From Rhodanobacter sp. C01 (GTDB taxonomy: Bacteria; Pseudomonadota; Gammaproteobacteria; Xanthomonadales; Rhodanobacteraceae), in the NCBI RefSeq assembly GCF_002001045.1, contig NZ_MUNR01000012.1, positions 248,001-312,000 of the forward strand: a stretch of DNA of 64,000 nt, read 5' to 3'. The notes beneath the pieces were generated by a model, which searched no databases, had not been told where the DNA came from, and was given only the letters and a program-made list of their open reading frames with translations. The translations under genes and the position numbers were made by a program. Shown in pieces: positions 1 through 9,061 of the stretch (its first letter is position 1; every line of letters starts with the position of its first letter).

Positions 1-1006
1 CAATGTGCGCTGCCAGCTCGGCATGCTCGCGCTCGGCGTCGCCGTGGGCGCGCTGCAACCGATCGGCATTCTCGCGGTTGTGCCGCACTTGCTGCTCGAC
101 GCGGGCAATCTCGGCACCGACCTTGTAGACGTCGGCCTGCACCGCATTCAGATGTTCGCTGGCATCGGTGTGGCGCTCGCGCACGCTTTCCAGCTGCGCC
201 TCGATCTCGCGCTGGCCAGCCAGCTGTTTCTCGATCTCGATTTCGGCAGCGGACAGACCCGCGCCTTCACCGTCGTGCTGGCTTTTCAGGCCGCGGTATT
301 CCAGTGCACGCAACTCGGCTTCCTTGCGCGTCTGCTCTTCCTTGAGCGCTTTCCAGCGCTCGGCGGCACGCGCCTGGCGGTTGAGGTGTTCGAGCTGCTT
401 GTCGACCTCGTCGCGCACATCGCGCACGCGGTCGAGGTTTTCGCGGGTGGCCTTGATGCGACTCTCGGTTTCCTTGCGGCGCTCCTTGTACTTGGAGATG
501 CCAGCGGCCTCCTCCAGATGCGTGCGCAGCTCTTCCGGATGCGCTTCGATGATCTGGCTGATCATGCCCTGCTCGATGATCGAGTAGCTGCGCGGGCCAA
601 GGCCTGTGCCGAGGAACAGGTCGGTGATATCGCGGCGGCGGCAGCGCGCGCCATTGAGGAAGTAGGCAGATTGGCCGTCGCGGGTGACCTGGCGCTTCAC
701 CGAGATCTCGGCGTACTGGCCGTACTCGCCCTGGATGGAGCCGTCGGCATTGTCGAAGATCAGCTCGACCGTGGCCTGCCCCACTGGCTTGCGCGAATTG
801 GAGCCGGAGAAGATCACGTCGGTCAGCGAGTCGCCGCGCAGGCGGCTGGCCGCGCTCTCGCCCATCACCCAGCGGATCGCGTCGATGATGTTGGATTTGC
901 CGCAGCCGTTCGGGCCGACCACGCCGATCATGTTGCTCGGCAGATGCAGGGTGGTCGGGTCCACGAAGGACTTGAAGCCGGCGAGTTTGATCGTGCTCAG
1001 GCGCAT
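1..1006 (-). CDS. smc: Chromosome segregation ATPase SMC, N-terminal part (cut by window edge)
   Basis: This reading frame runs off the left edge, so only about 335 N-terminal residues are present. It begins MRLSTIKLAGFKSF and carries the Walker A motif GPNGCGKSNIID near residue 32, followed by the QGMISQIIEAHPEELR region typical of SMC heads. The rest is charged heptad-like sequence, the start of the first coiled-coil arm. SMC forms the condensin core that organises the nucleoid with ScpA and ScpB. The start at 1006 is the first ATG before the conserved RLSTIKLAGFKSF segment. The family identity is clear; the hinge and C-terminal head lie outside the window. Confidence 0.95.
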   Translation of the reverse strand, partial: MRLSTIKLAGFKSFVDPTTLHLPSNMIGVVGPNGCGKSNIIDAIRWVMGESAASRLRGDSLTDVIFSGSNSRKPVGQATVELIFDNADGSIQGEYGQYAEISVKRQVTRDGQSAYFLNGARCRRRDITDLFLGTGLGPRSYSIIEQGMISQIIEAHPEELRTHLEEAAGISKYKERRKETESRIKATRENLDRVRDVRDEVDKQLEHLNRQARAAERWKALKEEQTRKEAELRALEYRGLKSQHDGEGAGLSAAEIEIEKQLAGQREIEAQLESVRERHTDASEHLNAVQADVYKVGAEIARVEQQVRHNRENADRLQRAHGDAEREHAELAAHI

Positions 1007-1098
1007 GCGGTCATCAATAAGTCAGTCAGGTAATGCCCGCTGGTCGGGCGATAGGGCACTGTGCCAAACGCGGGGCGGCGCTGCAATGCGATGCAATA

Positions 1099-1113
1099 TG
1101 AAGTTTCACTTCA
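1099..1113. repeat. Short perfect palindrome in the bolA-smc spacer
   Basis: TGAAGT-TTC-ACTTCA forms a perfect 6-bp inverted repeat with a 3-nt centre, and a shorter GTGAATCAC palindrome lies just beyond it. The spacer separates two minus-strand genes, so this could be an operator for smc. No regulator is identified and it may be chance in a short AT-richer spacer. Confidence 0.25.
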
Positions 1114-1144
1114 ACAGTGAATCACATCTACATGTTATTTATTG

Positions 1145-1408
1145 TTATTTATCTTGAATGGCATCGATCGACAACGCATGGATGCCGTTATCCATCAGCC
1201 CGTCGAGCGCCGCATAGACCATTCGATGCCGCTTGATCGGTAGCTGGCCGACAAACGCGGCACTGACGATCCGTACATGGAAGTGGCCCTTGCCATCCCC
1301 CGCATGGCCGGCGTGCTTGTGGCCTTCGTCCAGCACTTCCAGCTCGCTCGGCGCAAACGCGGCTTGCAGGCGTTCGCGGATCTGCTCAATGACGGGTTGC
1401 CCGTTCAT
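1145..1408 (-). CDS. BolA family protein
   Basis: A protein of 87 residues with the BolA core: a loop rich in His and Gly (HKHAGHAGDGKGHFHVR), then FVGQLPIKRHRMVYAALDGLM and a C-terminal GIHALSIDA. BolA-type proteins pair with monothiol glutaredoxins, bind a [2Fe-2S] cluster through a conserved His, and act in iron-sulfur trafficking or regulation. The reading frame could also begin one codon earlier at a GTG (1411); ATG 1408 is preferred. The gene follows the YciI-family gene by about 13 nt, so the two are probably co-transcribed. I cannot decide between the BolA and IbaG subgroups. Confidence 0.85.
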   Translation of the reverse strand: MNGQPVIEQIRERLQAAFAPSELEVLDEGHKHAGHAGDGKGHFHVRIVSAAFVGQLPIKRHRMVYAALDGLMDNGIHALSIDAIQDK

Positions 1409-1421
1409 CACGGTACCTGAT

Positions 1422-1721
1422 TCACGGCAGCACTTTGCGGAACGGCTTGACCACGGTCTCGCGATACACGCCAGCGGCGATATAGGGGTCCGACGCAGCC
1501 CAGCTTTCCGCCGCGGCCAGCGAGGCGAACTCGGCCACGATCAAGCTACCGCTGAAACCGGCCGGACCCGGATCTTCCGCATCTATCGCCGGAAATGGAC
1601 CAGCCAGCAGCACGCGGCCCTCGTCGTGCAGCTGCTGCAGGCGGGCCAGATGTGCGGGACGTGCGGACTTGCGTGCTTCAAGCGAATTCGCGTTGTCGGT
1701 GCCGATGATCGCGTACCACAT
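1422..1721 (-). CDS. YciI family protein
   Basis: A 99-residue protein beginning [21 protein letters not shown] and ending with [10 protein letters not shown], the usual size and ends of the YciI family (ferredoxin-like fold, related to muconolactone isomerase-like dimers). The conserved His of the family is in [11 protein letters not shown], and the DPY of [11 protein letters not shown] is the typical second motif. The biochemical role of most YciI proteins is unknown. It starts 3 nt after the lysS stop codon, which suggests translational coupling to lysS, and the BolA-family gene follows directly. Confidence 0.85.
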   Translation of the reverse strand: MWYAIIGTDNANSLEARKSARPAHLARLQQLHDEGRVLLAGPFPAIDAEDPGPAGFSGSLIVAEFASLAAAESWAASDPYIAAGVYRETVVKPFRKVLP

Positions 1722-1724
1722 GGT

Positions 1725-3242
<1,518 letters not shown>

Positions 3243-3346
3243 GAGGATTCCGTTACTGCCGCGCTCGCGCCGAGCGGCGGACGTTTCTCTGTTTATGGTT
3301 GGGTTGCAAACAACATGGAAGGTTTTCTTCGAAACGGTGCCGCCCG

Positions 3347-3640
3347 TCAATCGTCCTTGTGAAACACGTGCTTGACGGCATGCCTGGTCGCATTCCAGCC
3401 ATCGCGCGCGCCGTGGCCGACAGCGATACCGGCTTTCTTCGCACCATGCCCGATCGAGACGGCGGCGTGCCTGGTTGCGTGGCCCACGTCGCGGGCGCCG
3501 TTGCCGATGCCATGGCCGACGGCTTTGGCATCCTGCTTGACACCCTGGCCGGATGAATTCTGCTGTGCACCAGCCGCGCCGTGGAACGCCACAAGTACAG
3601 CGGATGCGACAAGGATTCCGCAGATTTTCTTGCTGCTCAT
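3347..3640 (-). CDS. Small secreted His/Gly-rich protein of unknown function
   Basis: I do not recognise a named family. The 97-residue product starts [26 protein letters not shown], a clear Sec signal peptide with probable cleavage after AGA, so it should be periplasmic or secreted. The mature part has imperfect repeats built on GHG/GAR/ATRH elements ([42 protein letters not shown]) and ends in HKDD. A strong ribosome-binding site, AAGGAG, lies 8 nt before the ATG, which supports real translation. It sits between prfB and lysS on the same strand. The histidines could bind metal, but that is only a guess. Confidence 0.7.
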   Translation of the reverse strand: MSSKKICGILVASAVLVAFHGAAGAQQNSSGQGVKQDAKAVGHGIGNGARDVGHATRHAAVSIGHGAKKAGIAVGHGARDGWNATRHAVKHVFHKDD

Positions 3641-3686
3641 GCCGTGGCTCCTTGTCAGCGATCGAACCGGATCAACAGGTCAGTGC

Positions 3687-4812
3687 TCACGCATCGACGC
3701 GCTTGGCGCCCGCTTCGAGGCCGGACTTCAGGCTGGCCTCGATGAATTCGTCCAGGTCGCCGTCCAGCACCTTTTGCGTATCGGTACGCTCGATACCGGT
3801 GCGCAGGTCCTTGATGCGGCTCTGATCCAGCACGTAGTTGCGGATCTGGCTGCCCCAGCCGATGTCCGACTTGGTGGCTTCCAGCGCATCTTTCTCGGCA
3901 TTGCGTTTCTGCAGCTCAAGCTCGTACAACTTGGCAGCGAGCATCTTCATTGCCGTATCGCGGTTCTGATGCTGGCTGCGGCCGGTCTGGCAGGCCACCA
4001 CGGTATTGGTCGGGATGTGCGTGATACGCACGGCCGATTCGGTCTTGTTGACGTGCTGGCCACCGGCACCGGACGAACGGTACACATCAGTGCGCAGGTC
4101 GGCCGGATTGATCTCGATGTCGATGTCGTCATCGACTTCCGGCGACACGAACACCGAGGTGAAACTGGTATGCCGGCGGTTGTCCGAATCGAACGGACTC
4201 TTGCGCACCAGTCGGTGCACGCCGATCTCGGTCTTCAGCCAGCCATAGGCGTAGTCACCCTCGACCCGGAACGTGGCGGACTTGATGCCGGCCACGTCGC
4301 CGCCGCTGACTTCCATCAATTCGGTCTTCCAGCCACGCGATTCGCACCAGCGCAAGTACATGCGCAGCAGCATCTCGGCCCAGTCCTGCGCCTCGGTACC
4401 GCCGGCGCCGGCCTGGATGTCGACGAATGCGTTGGTCGCATCCATCTTGCCGGAGAACATGCGCTGGAATTCCAGCTTGCTCACCTGCGCTTCGAGCTTG
4501 GACAGGTCGCTGATCACCGACAGAGCGGTGTCCTCGTCGCCATCGGCAACAGCCATCTCCAGCAGGTCGCTGGCGTCGGTCAGCCCCGCAGTCAGCGTGT
4601 CGATGCCATTGACGATGGTGTGCAGGCGGGCGCGCTCGCGGCCCAACTCCTGCGCACGCGCCGGATCGTCCCAGACGTTGGGACTTTCCAGCTCGCGGTT
4701 TACTTCTTCCAGACGCTCGCTTTTTGCAGCGTAGTCAAAGATACCCCCTAAGCGACTCGACGCGGCCCCGGAGGTCCGCGATCTGCGCGAGGATCGGATT
4801 GATTTCGATCAT
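3687..4812 (-). CDS. prfB: Peptide chain release factor 2, made by programmed +1 frameshift
   Basis: RF2 recognises UGA and UAA and triggers peptide release. The gene is read from ATG 4812 for 25 codons ([20 protein letters not shown]...) to an in-frame UGA at 4737-4735. It then shifts +1 and continues as [17 protein letters not shown] to the stop at 3687, giving about 374 residues. The peptide anticodon region [13 protein letters not shown] and the catalytic GGQ loop ([13 protein letters not shown]) are present, and SPF identifies RF2 rather than RF1. Because of the stop, a plain frame search finds only the C-terminal 319 residues, which is not a truncation. Confidence 0.96.
4734..4752 (-). 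promoter_or_regulatory. prfB programmed frameshift site
   Basis: On the minus strand the sequence reads CTT AGG GGG TAT CTT TGA C. It has an internal Shine-Dalgarno-like AGGGGG, the slippery CTT codon, the in-frame UGA and the following C. This matches the classical E. coli prfB site. Scarce RF2 leaves the UGA unread and favours the +1 slip, so RF2 regulates its own synthesis. Confidence 0.95.
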
Positions 4813-4881
4813 GGTTGAACCAATTGAAGTGGCGGGCGCCGGGAAGCAGCGTCGGTAAAGCACTACAGGATACCAAACAGG

Positions 4882-6564
4882 TCAAGCCAGTGCCTGACTG
4901 TGCACCCCGCGCACCGCCCGCCCCGATGGATCGGCTGCACTGGCGAAGGCCGGGTCCCACGCCAGTGCGGCCGGCGACGAACAGGCGATCGACTTGCCGC
5001 CCGGCACCGTGGCCGCGCAGGCTTCGCCGGGAAAGTGGTGCTCGAAGATCCGCCGGTAGAAATACGCCTCCTTGGTCGCCGGCGTGTTGAACGGGTAACG
5101 CGCCGCGGCTGCGGCGAATTCGCGATCGCTGATCACCTGTTCGGCATGCGCTTTCAGGCCATCGATCCAGCCGTAACCGACGCCATCGCTGAACTGCTCC
5201 TTCTGCCGCCACAGGATGGAGTCCGGCAGCGCGCCTTCGAACGCCTCGCGCAGCACGGCTTTCTCGATCCGGCCCTGCCCCGCCATCTTGTGTTTCGCAT
5301 CCAGACCCATCGCCACGTCGATGAATTCCAGATCGAGGAACGGCACGCGCGCCTCCACGCCCCAGGCCATCATCGCCTTGTTCGCCCGCAGGCAGTCGTA
5401 GCTGTGCAACGCATCGAGCTTGCGCACGGTCTCCTCGTGGAACGCCTCGGCGGACGGCGCCTTGTGGAAATACAGGTAACCACCGAACAACTCGTCCGAG
5501 CCTTCGCCGGACAGCACCATCTTCACGCCCATCGCCTTGATCCGTCGCGCCAGCAGGTACATCGGCGTGGCGGCACGGATGGTAGTGACGTCGTAGGTCT
5601 CGATATGCCGGATCACCTCCGGCAGCGCGTCCAGTCCCTCCCAGAACGTGTAGACGAAGCCGTGATGCACGGTGCCCAGCGCATCGGCGGCGATCTGTGC
5701 GGCCGCCAGATCCGGCGAACCGTCCAGCCCGATCGCGAACGAATGCAGGCGTGGCCACCAGGCTTCGGTGCGATCGCCTTCCTCGATGCGATGACGGGCG
5801 AACTGCGCGGCACAGGCGGCCACCAGCGAGGAATCCAGTCCACCGGAAAGCAGTACTCCATAAGGCACGTCGGTCATCAACTGACGATGCACGGCCTGCT
5901 CGAAGGCCTGACGCAAAGCCGGCGCCGCGACATCGTGGCCTTGCGTATGCGCGTAGTCGCGCCACGGCTTGTGATAGTAGCGGCGCAATTCGCCATCAAC
6001 GCTGTCGTAGACATGGCCGGGCGGAAACGGCGCCACATCGGCGCATACGCCCACCAGCGCCTTCATCTCCGAGGCCACGCACAAGCGACCCTGCGCATCG
6101 TGCCCCCAGTACAGCGGGCAGACCCCGATCGGATCGCGGGCGATCACGTAACGCCGAGCCTCGCCATCCCACAAGGCGAACGCGAAGATGCCGTTGAGCT
6201 CGCCCACAAGGTCAACGAGGGAGCCGTCCGCACCCAGTCCGCGATACAGCGCATTGATCACCTCGCAGTCCGATCCGGTGGTGAAGTCATAGGAGCTGGC
6301 TGCACGCAGCTCCTGGTGGTTGTAGATCTCGCCGTTCACCGTCAGCGCCAGTGCGCCGTCGCGCGAACGCAGCGGCTGAGCACCACTGGCTGGATCGACG
6401 ATGGCCAGCCGCTCATGCACCAGGATCACCCCGGCGTCGACGTACACCCCGCTCCAGTCCGGCCCGCGATGGCGCTGGCGCTGCGACAGTTCCAGCGCCT
6501 GCCGGCGCAACGCGGCGAGGTCGTCGCCCGGCTGCAGGTCGAACATTCCGAAGATCGCACACAT
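4882..6564 (-). CDS. asnB: Asparagine synthetase B, glutamine-hydrolysing
   Basis: Converts aspartate, glutamine and ATP to asparagine. The 560-residue protein starts MCAIFGMF, so Cys2 is exposed after Met removal as the glutaminase nucleophile. NGEIYNH (residues 77-83) belongs to the class II glutamine amidotransferase domain, and the ATP-pyrophosphatase loop SGGLDSS lies at about 240-246. The length fits E. coli AsnB. The frame is open well upstream, but only the 6564 start places Cys at position 2, and GAGGGG lies 8 nt before it. A leader reading frame rich in Asn codons and a terminator hairpin precede the gene (see 6654-6832), which points to attenuation by charged tRNA-Asn. Confidence 0.96.
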   Translation of the reverse strand: MCAIFGMFDLQPGDDLAALRRQALELSQRQRHRGPDWSGVYVDAGVILVHERLAIVDPASGAQPLRSRDGALALTVNGEIYNHQELRAASSYDFTTGSDCEVINALYRGLGADGSLVDLVGELNGIFAFALWDGEARRYVIARDPIGVCPLYWGHDAQGRLCVASEMKALVGVCADVAPFPPGHVYDSVDGELRRYYHKPWRDYAHTQGHDVAAPALRQAFEQAVHRQLMTDVPYGVLLSGGLDSSLVAACAAQFARHRIEEGDRTEAWWPRLHSFAIGLDGSPDLAAAQIAADALGTVHHGFVYTFWEGLDALPEVIRHIETYDVTTIRAATPMYLLARRIKAMGVKMVLSGEGSDELFGGYLYFHKAPSAEAFHEETVRKLDALHSYDCLRANKAMMAWGVEARVPFLDLEFIDVAMGLDAKHKMAGQGRIEKAVLREAFEGALPDSILWRQKEQFSDGVGYGWIDGLKAHAEQVISDREFAAAAARYPFNTPATKEAYFYRRIFEHHFPGEACAATVPGGKSIACSSPAALAWDPAFASAADPSGRAVRGVHSQALA

Positions 6565-6653
6565 GGTCATTCCCCTCGTCGTTGATGAAAAATGCTGCTT
6601 GGCCGAAAACTGCTCCTGCGTTTCCGGCATACCGGCCATCCATGGCCCTAAAA

Positions 6654-6686
6654 CGAAGAAGGCCCGCACTAGGCGGGCCTTCTTCG
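6654..6686 (-). terminator. Intrinsic terminator (attenuator) upstream of asnB
   Basis: A perfect 14-bp inverted repeat (6654-6667 with 6673-6686) has a 5-nt loop, and four T residues follow on the minus strand after CG. It lies 23 nt after the stop codon of the Asn-rich leader frame and 89 nt before the asnB start. It would therefore stop transcription before asnB unless its 5' arm is captured by an alternative pairing. Confidence 0.8.
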
Positions 6687-6737
6687 CGTATGTTTCTGGA
6701 AACTTGAAGCTACGCGAGAGCCCGCCAATAGTTGGCG
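6672..6737 (-). promoter_or_regulatory. Antiterminator and protector hairpins of the asnB attenuator
   Basis: On the minus strand CGCCAA-CTA-TTGGCG (6737-6723) is a perfect 6-bp hairpin overlapping the last Asn codon of the leader frame. The segment GGCGGGC (6726-6720) shares bases with its 3' arm and is fully complementary to GCCCGCC (6678-6672) in the 5' arm of the terminator. A ribosome stalled on the Asn codons would cover the first arm, free GGCGGGC and break the terminator. This is the classical 1:2, 2:3, 3:4 arrangement, inferred by eye without a folding program. Confidence 0.7.
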
Positions 6738-6832
6738 TTATTGTTCGCGCGATTATTGTTGTTGCCGGCCAGCACAAAGCCTCGCGCGGAAGGCGCGGTG
6801 GCGGTCTGTGCGTTGGCAATCATCGGATGCAT
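6710..6832 (-). CDS. Putative Asn-rich leader peptide of asnB
   Basis: A 40-codon frame from ATG 6832 (or ATG 6823) to TAG 6710. Its C-terminal half reads GNNNNRANNNANYWRALA: eight Asn codons lie within eleven positions, four in a row and then three in a row, using both AAC and AAU. There is no good ribosome-binding site before either ATG, so the true start is uncertain and leaderless or weak initiation is possible. The position just before a terminator and the asparagine synthetase gene matches leader peptides such as those of his, thr and trp operons. The product is probably non-functional as a protein; its translation would be the sensor. Confidence 0.7.
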   Translation of the reverse strand: MHPMIANAQTATAPSARGFVLAGNNNNRANNNANYWRALA

Positions 6833-6887
6833 GAGCCGACTAGAACAGATTGGACGTCCATCAGCAAGTGGCTGGACAGGTGTTCCG

Positions 6888-7259
6888 TCAAACCGATGGT
6901 TCGGTGATCCAGCGCGTCGCCTCGTCCAGTTGGTTCAGGTGGAACAGGCGGATCTCGGCCGGAAGCATGAAGCTCATCGCCGCCGTGGTCGTGCGCAGCC
7001 AGGGCACATCACTCACCAGCGCCACGCGATCCCAGCCGCTGAAGTGGCGCATGCCCATCTTGACGTCGTCCCACATCGCACCGGGGTCGAAACCGGTGAA
7101 ATCCTCGGCGGTGACGTACAACACGCGCAACTTGCGGTTGAGCGCAAAGGCCGCCTCGACATCCGGGACGATGATGTTCTCGTAATCAGCCGCCGTAACC
7201 TGGCCGTGAGCGCGGAAACCCAGCGTGCCTGGCGGCAGTCCCTCGATCTGTGCGATCAC
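6888..7259 (-). CDS. STAS/SpoIIAA-like family protein
   Basis: A 123-residue protein beginning MIAQIEGLPPGTLGFRAHGQVTAADYENIIVP, a pattern of the SpoIIAA-like group of the STAS superfamily (small alpha/beta cytosolic proteins of unclear function). KLRVLYVTAEDFTGFD and GWDRVALVSDVPWLR follow the fold's strand-helix order. The length matches the family. It lies between recJ and asnB on the same strand. A promoter for the downstream asnB leader may overlap its 3' end, where a TTGACG hexamer includes the stop codon, but no convincing -10 follows. Function cannot be given. Confidence 0.75.
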   Translation of the reverse strand: MIAQIEGLPPGTLGFRAHGQVTAADYENIIVPDVEAAFALNRKLRVLYVTAEDFTGFDPGAMWDDVKMGMRHFSGWDRVALVSDVPWLRTTTAAMSFMLPAEIRLFHLNQLDEATRWITEPSV

Positions 7260-7352
7260 CAGCGTTCTCCGTTGATGGGTTGACTACCAGCATGATCCGG
7301 ATCGCGTGAAAAACGTGCGAGCGGATCAGGCCTAGGAGTCAGTCCGCCAGGA

Positions 7353-9059
7353 TCAGGCCGGCTCGATATGCCGCAACAGCAGGCGCGGCGTTTCCCGCCC
7401 CTGCCAATCGTTGATGCCCAGTTCGTAGACCGCGCGCAGCGGCGACGGAGGTGGCTGACCGTGATACGCGTTGAACATCACCGCGTCATGCACGCTGCCG
7501 TCGCGCGGGTCGCGCAGTTGCAGGCGCAGGTGCCGCTCGCCCATCACTTTCCAGTTGCTGCATGCGAACAGGTTCTCGAACAGCGGTTCGGGGAATGCCT
7601 GTCCCCACGGGCCGGCCTGGCGCAGTTGCCGGGCCAACTCCAGCGAGAACGCCCCCGCTGGCAGCTCGCCGTCGGTGTAGAGCACCGCCTGCAGCCGCTC
7701 GGCGTCGATCAGTTCGCGTGCGATCGCGTCGAATGCCTCGGCGAAACGCGGGTAGTCGCAGGTCTTGAGACTCAGTCCAGCCGCCATCGCATGGCCGCCA
7801 AAGCGCTCGATCAGCCCTGGCTGGCGCGCATCGATCGCGGCCAGCGCATCGCGGATGTGAAAGCCGCTGATCGAACGCGCCGAACCGCGCAGGTTGTCGG
7901 CATCGTCCTCGCTGGCCGGCGCGAACGCGATCACCGGACGATGCAGGCGATCCTTCAGCTTCGAGGCGACCAGGCCCACCACGCCGGCATGCCAGCTCGG
8001 CTCGTACAGGGCCACGCCGATCGCGTCGATGTCGGTCATGCCCGCCACCATCTGCTCGGCCTCGGCCACCATGGACGCCTGCAGGTCGCGGCGTTCCAGA
8101 TTGATCGTGTTGAGTTGCTCGGCATGGCGGCGTGCCTGCGCCACGTCGTCCGTGAGCAGGCATTCGACGCCCAGGCGCATGTCCTCCAGCCGCCCTGCCG
8201 CGTTGAGGCGCGGGCCGACGACGAAGCCAAGGTCGCTGGAGCACAGCGTCGCCACACTGCGCTTGCCGGACTCGACCAGCGCGCTGATGCCGGCACAGGC
8301 ACGACCGCTACGGATGCGTTGCAGACCGGCGTCGACCAGCACACGGTTGTTGAAATCCAGCGCCACCAGATCGGCCACCGTGCCCAGTGCGACCAGGTCG
8401 AGCAGCACCGACAGATCGGGTTTGGCATCACCGAAGGCACCCTGCTCATGCAACCGCGCACGCAAGGCCAGCAACAGGTAGAACATCACGCCAACGCCGG
8501 CCAGCGCCTTGCTGGGGAAAGCATCACCGGCAAGATTGGGGTTGACCATCGCATCGCAGGCCGGCAACTGCTCGCCGGGCAGGTGATGGTCGGTAACGAT
8601 GACGCGGATACCGCGTGCCTTGGCCGCCGCCACGCCGGCCACGCTGGCCACGCCGTTGTCGACGGTGACGATCAGTTGCGGCGTCGGCTGCAGTGATTCG
8701 ACCAGCGCAGGACTCAGCCCATAGCCGTGGACGAAACGATTCGGGATGGCATAGCTGACCCGCTTCGCACCGAGCAGTCGCAGGCCACGTACCGCCACCG
8801 CGGTGCCGGTGGCACCGTCGCAGTCGTAATCACCCGCGATCAGGATGGTCCAGTCGCTGCGGATCGCCTCGACCAGCAGATCGACGGCCTGCGCCATGCC
8901 ACCCAGCGTCTGCGGCGACAGCAGCCGGGCCAGCCGGTGTTCGGCCTGGCTGGGATCCAGCACACCACGGGCAGCGTAGACCTGCCGCAACACCGGATGC
9001 ACCGAGGCTGGCCAACCGCTGGGCGCGCCCTTGCTCTCGCGTCGGCGCAACTGCAGCAC
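7353..9059 (-). CDS. recJ: Single-stranded-DNA exonuclease RecJ
   Basis: RecJ degrades single-stranded DNA 5' to 3' in recombination and mismatch repair. The DHH-family motifs are visible: AGDYDCDGATGTAV, VTVDNG and VTDHHLPGE in the N-terminal half, then the DHHA1 region (GGHAMAAGLSL) and an OB-like C-terminal domain. The open frame extends to 9182 inside rpfE, but a GTG at 9059 (MLQLRRRESKGAPSGWP), 2 nt after the rpfE stop, gives about 568 residues. That start makes the junction TGAGCGTG, so translational coupling is likely. Confidence 0.95.
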   Translation of the reverse strand: MLQLRRRESKGAPSGWPASVHPVLRQVYAARGVLDPSQAEHRLARLLSPQTLGGMAQAVDLLVEAIRSDWTILIAGDYDCDGATGTAVAVRGLRLLGAKRVSYAIPNRFVHGYGLSPALVESLQPTPQLIVTVDNGVASVAGVAAAKARGIRVIVTDHHLPGEQLPACDAMVNPNLAGDAFPSKALAGVGVMFYLLLALRARLHEQGAFGDAKPDLSVLLDLVALGTVADLVALDFNNRVLVDAGLQRIRSGRACAGISALVESGKRSVATLCSSDLGFVVGPRLNAAGRLEDMRLGVECLLTDDVAQARRHAEQLNTINLERRDLQASMVAEAEQMVAGMTDIDAIGVALYEPSWHAGVVGLVASKLKDRLHRPVIAFAPASEDDADNLRGSARSISGFHIRDALAAIDARQPGLIERFGGHAMAAGLSLKTCDYPRFAEAFDAIARELIDAERLQAVLYTDGELPAGAFSLELARQLRQAGPWGQAFPEPLFENLFACSNWKVMGERHLRLQLRDPRDGSVHDAVMFNAYHGQPPPSPLRAVYELGINDWQGRETPRLLLRHIEPA

Positions 9060-9061
9060 GC

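Noticed and set aside
3687-4646. prfB as a truncated pseudogene
   Set aside because: The apparently missing N-terminus is restored by the conserved programmed frameshift signal at 4734-4752.
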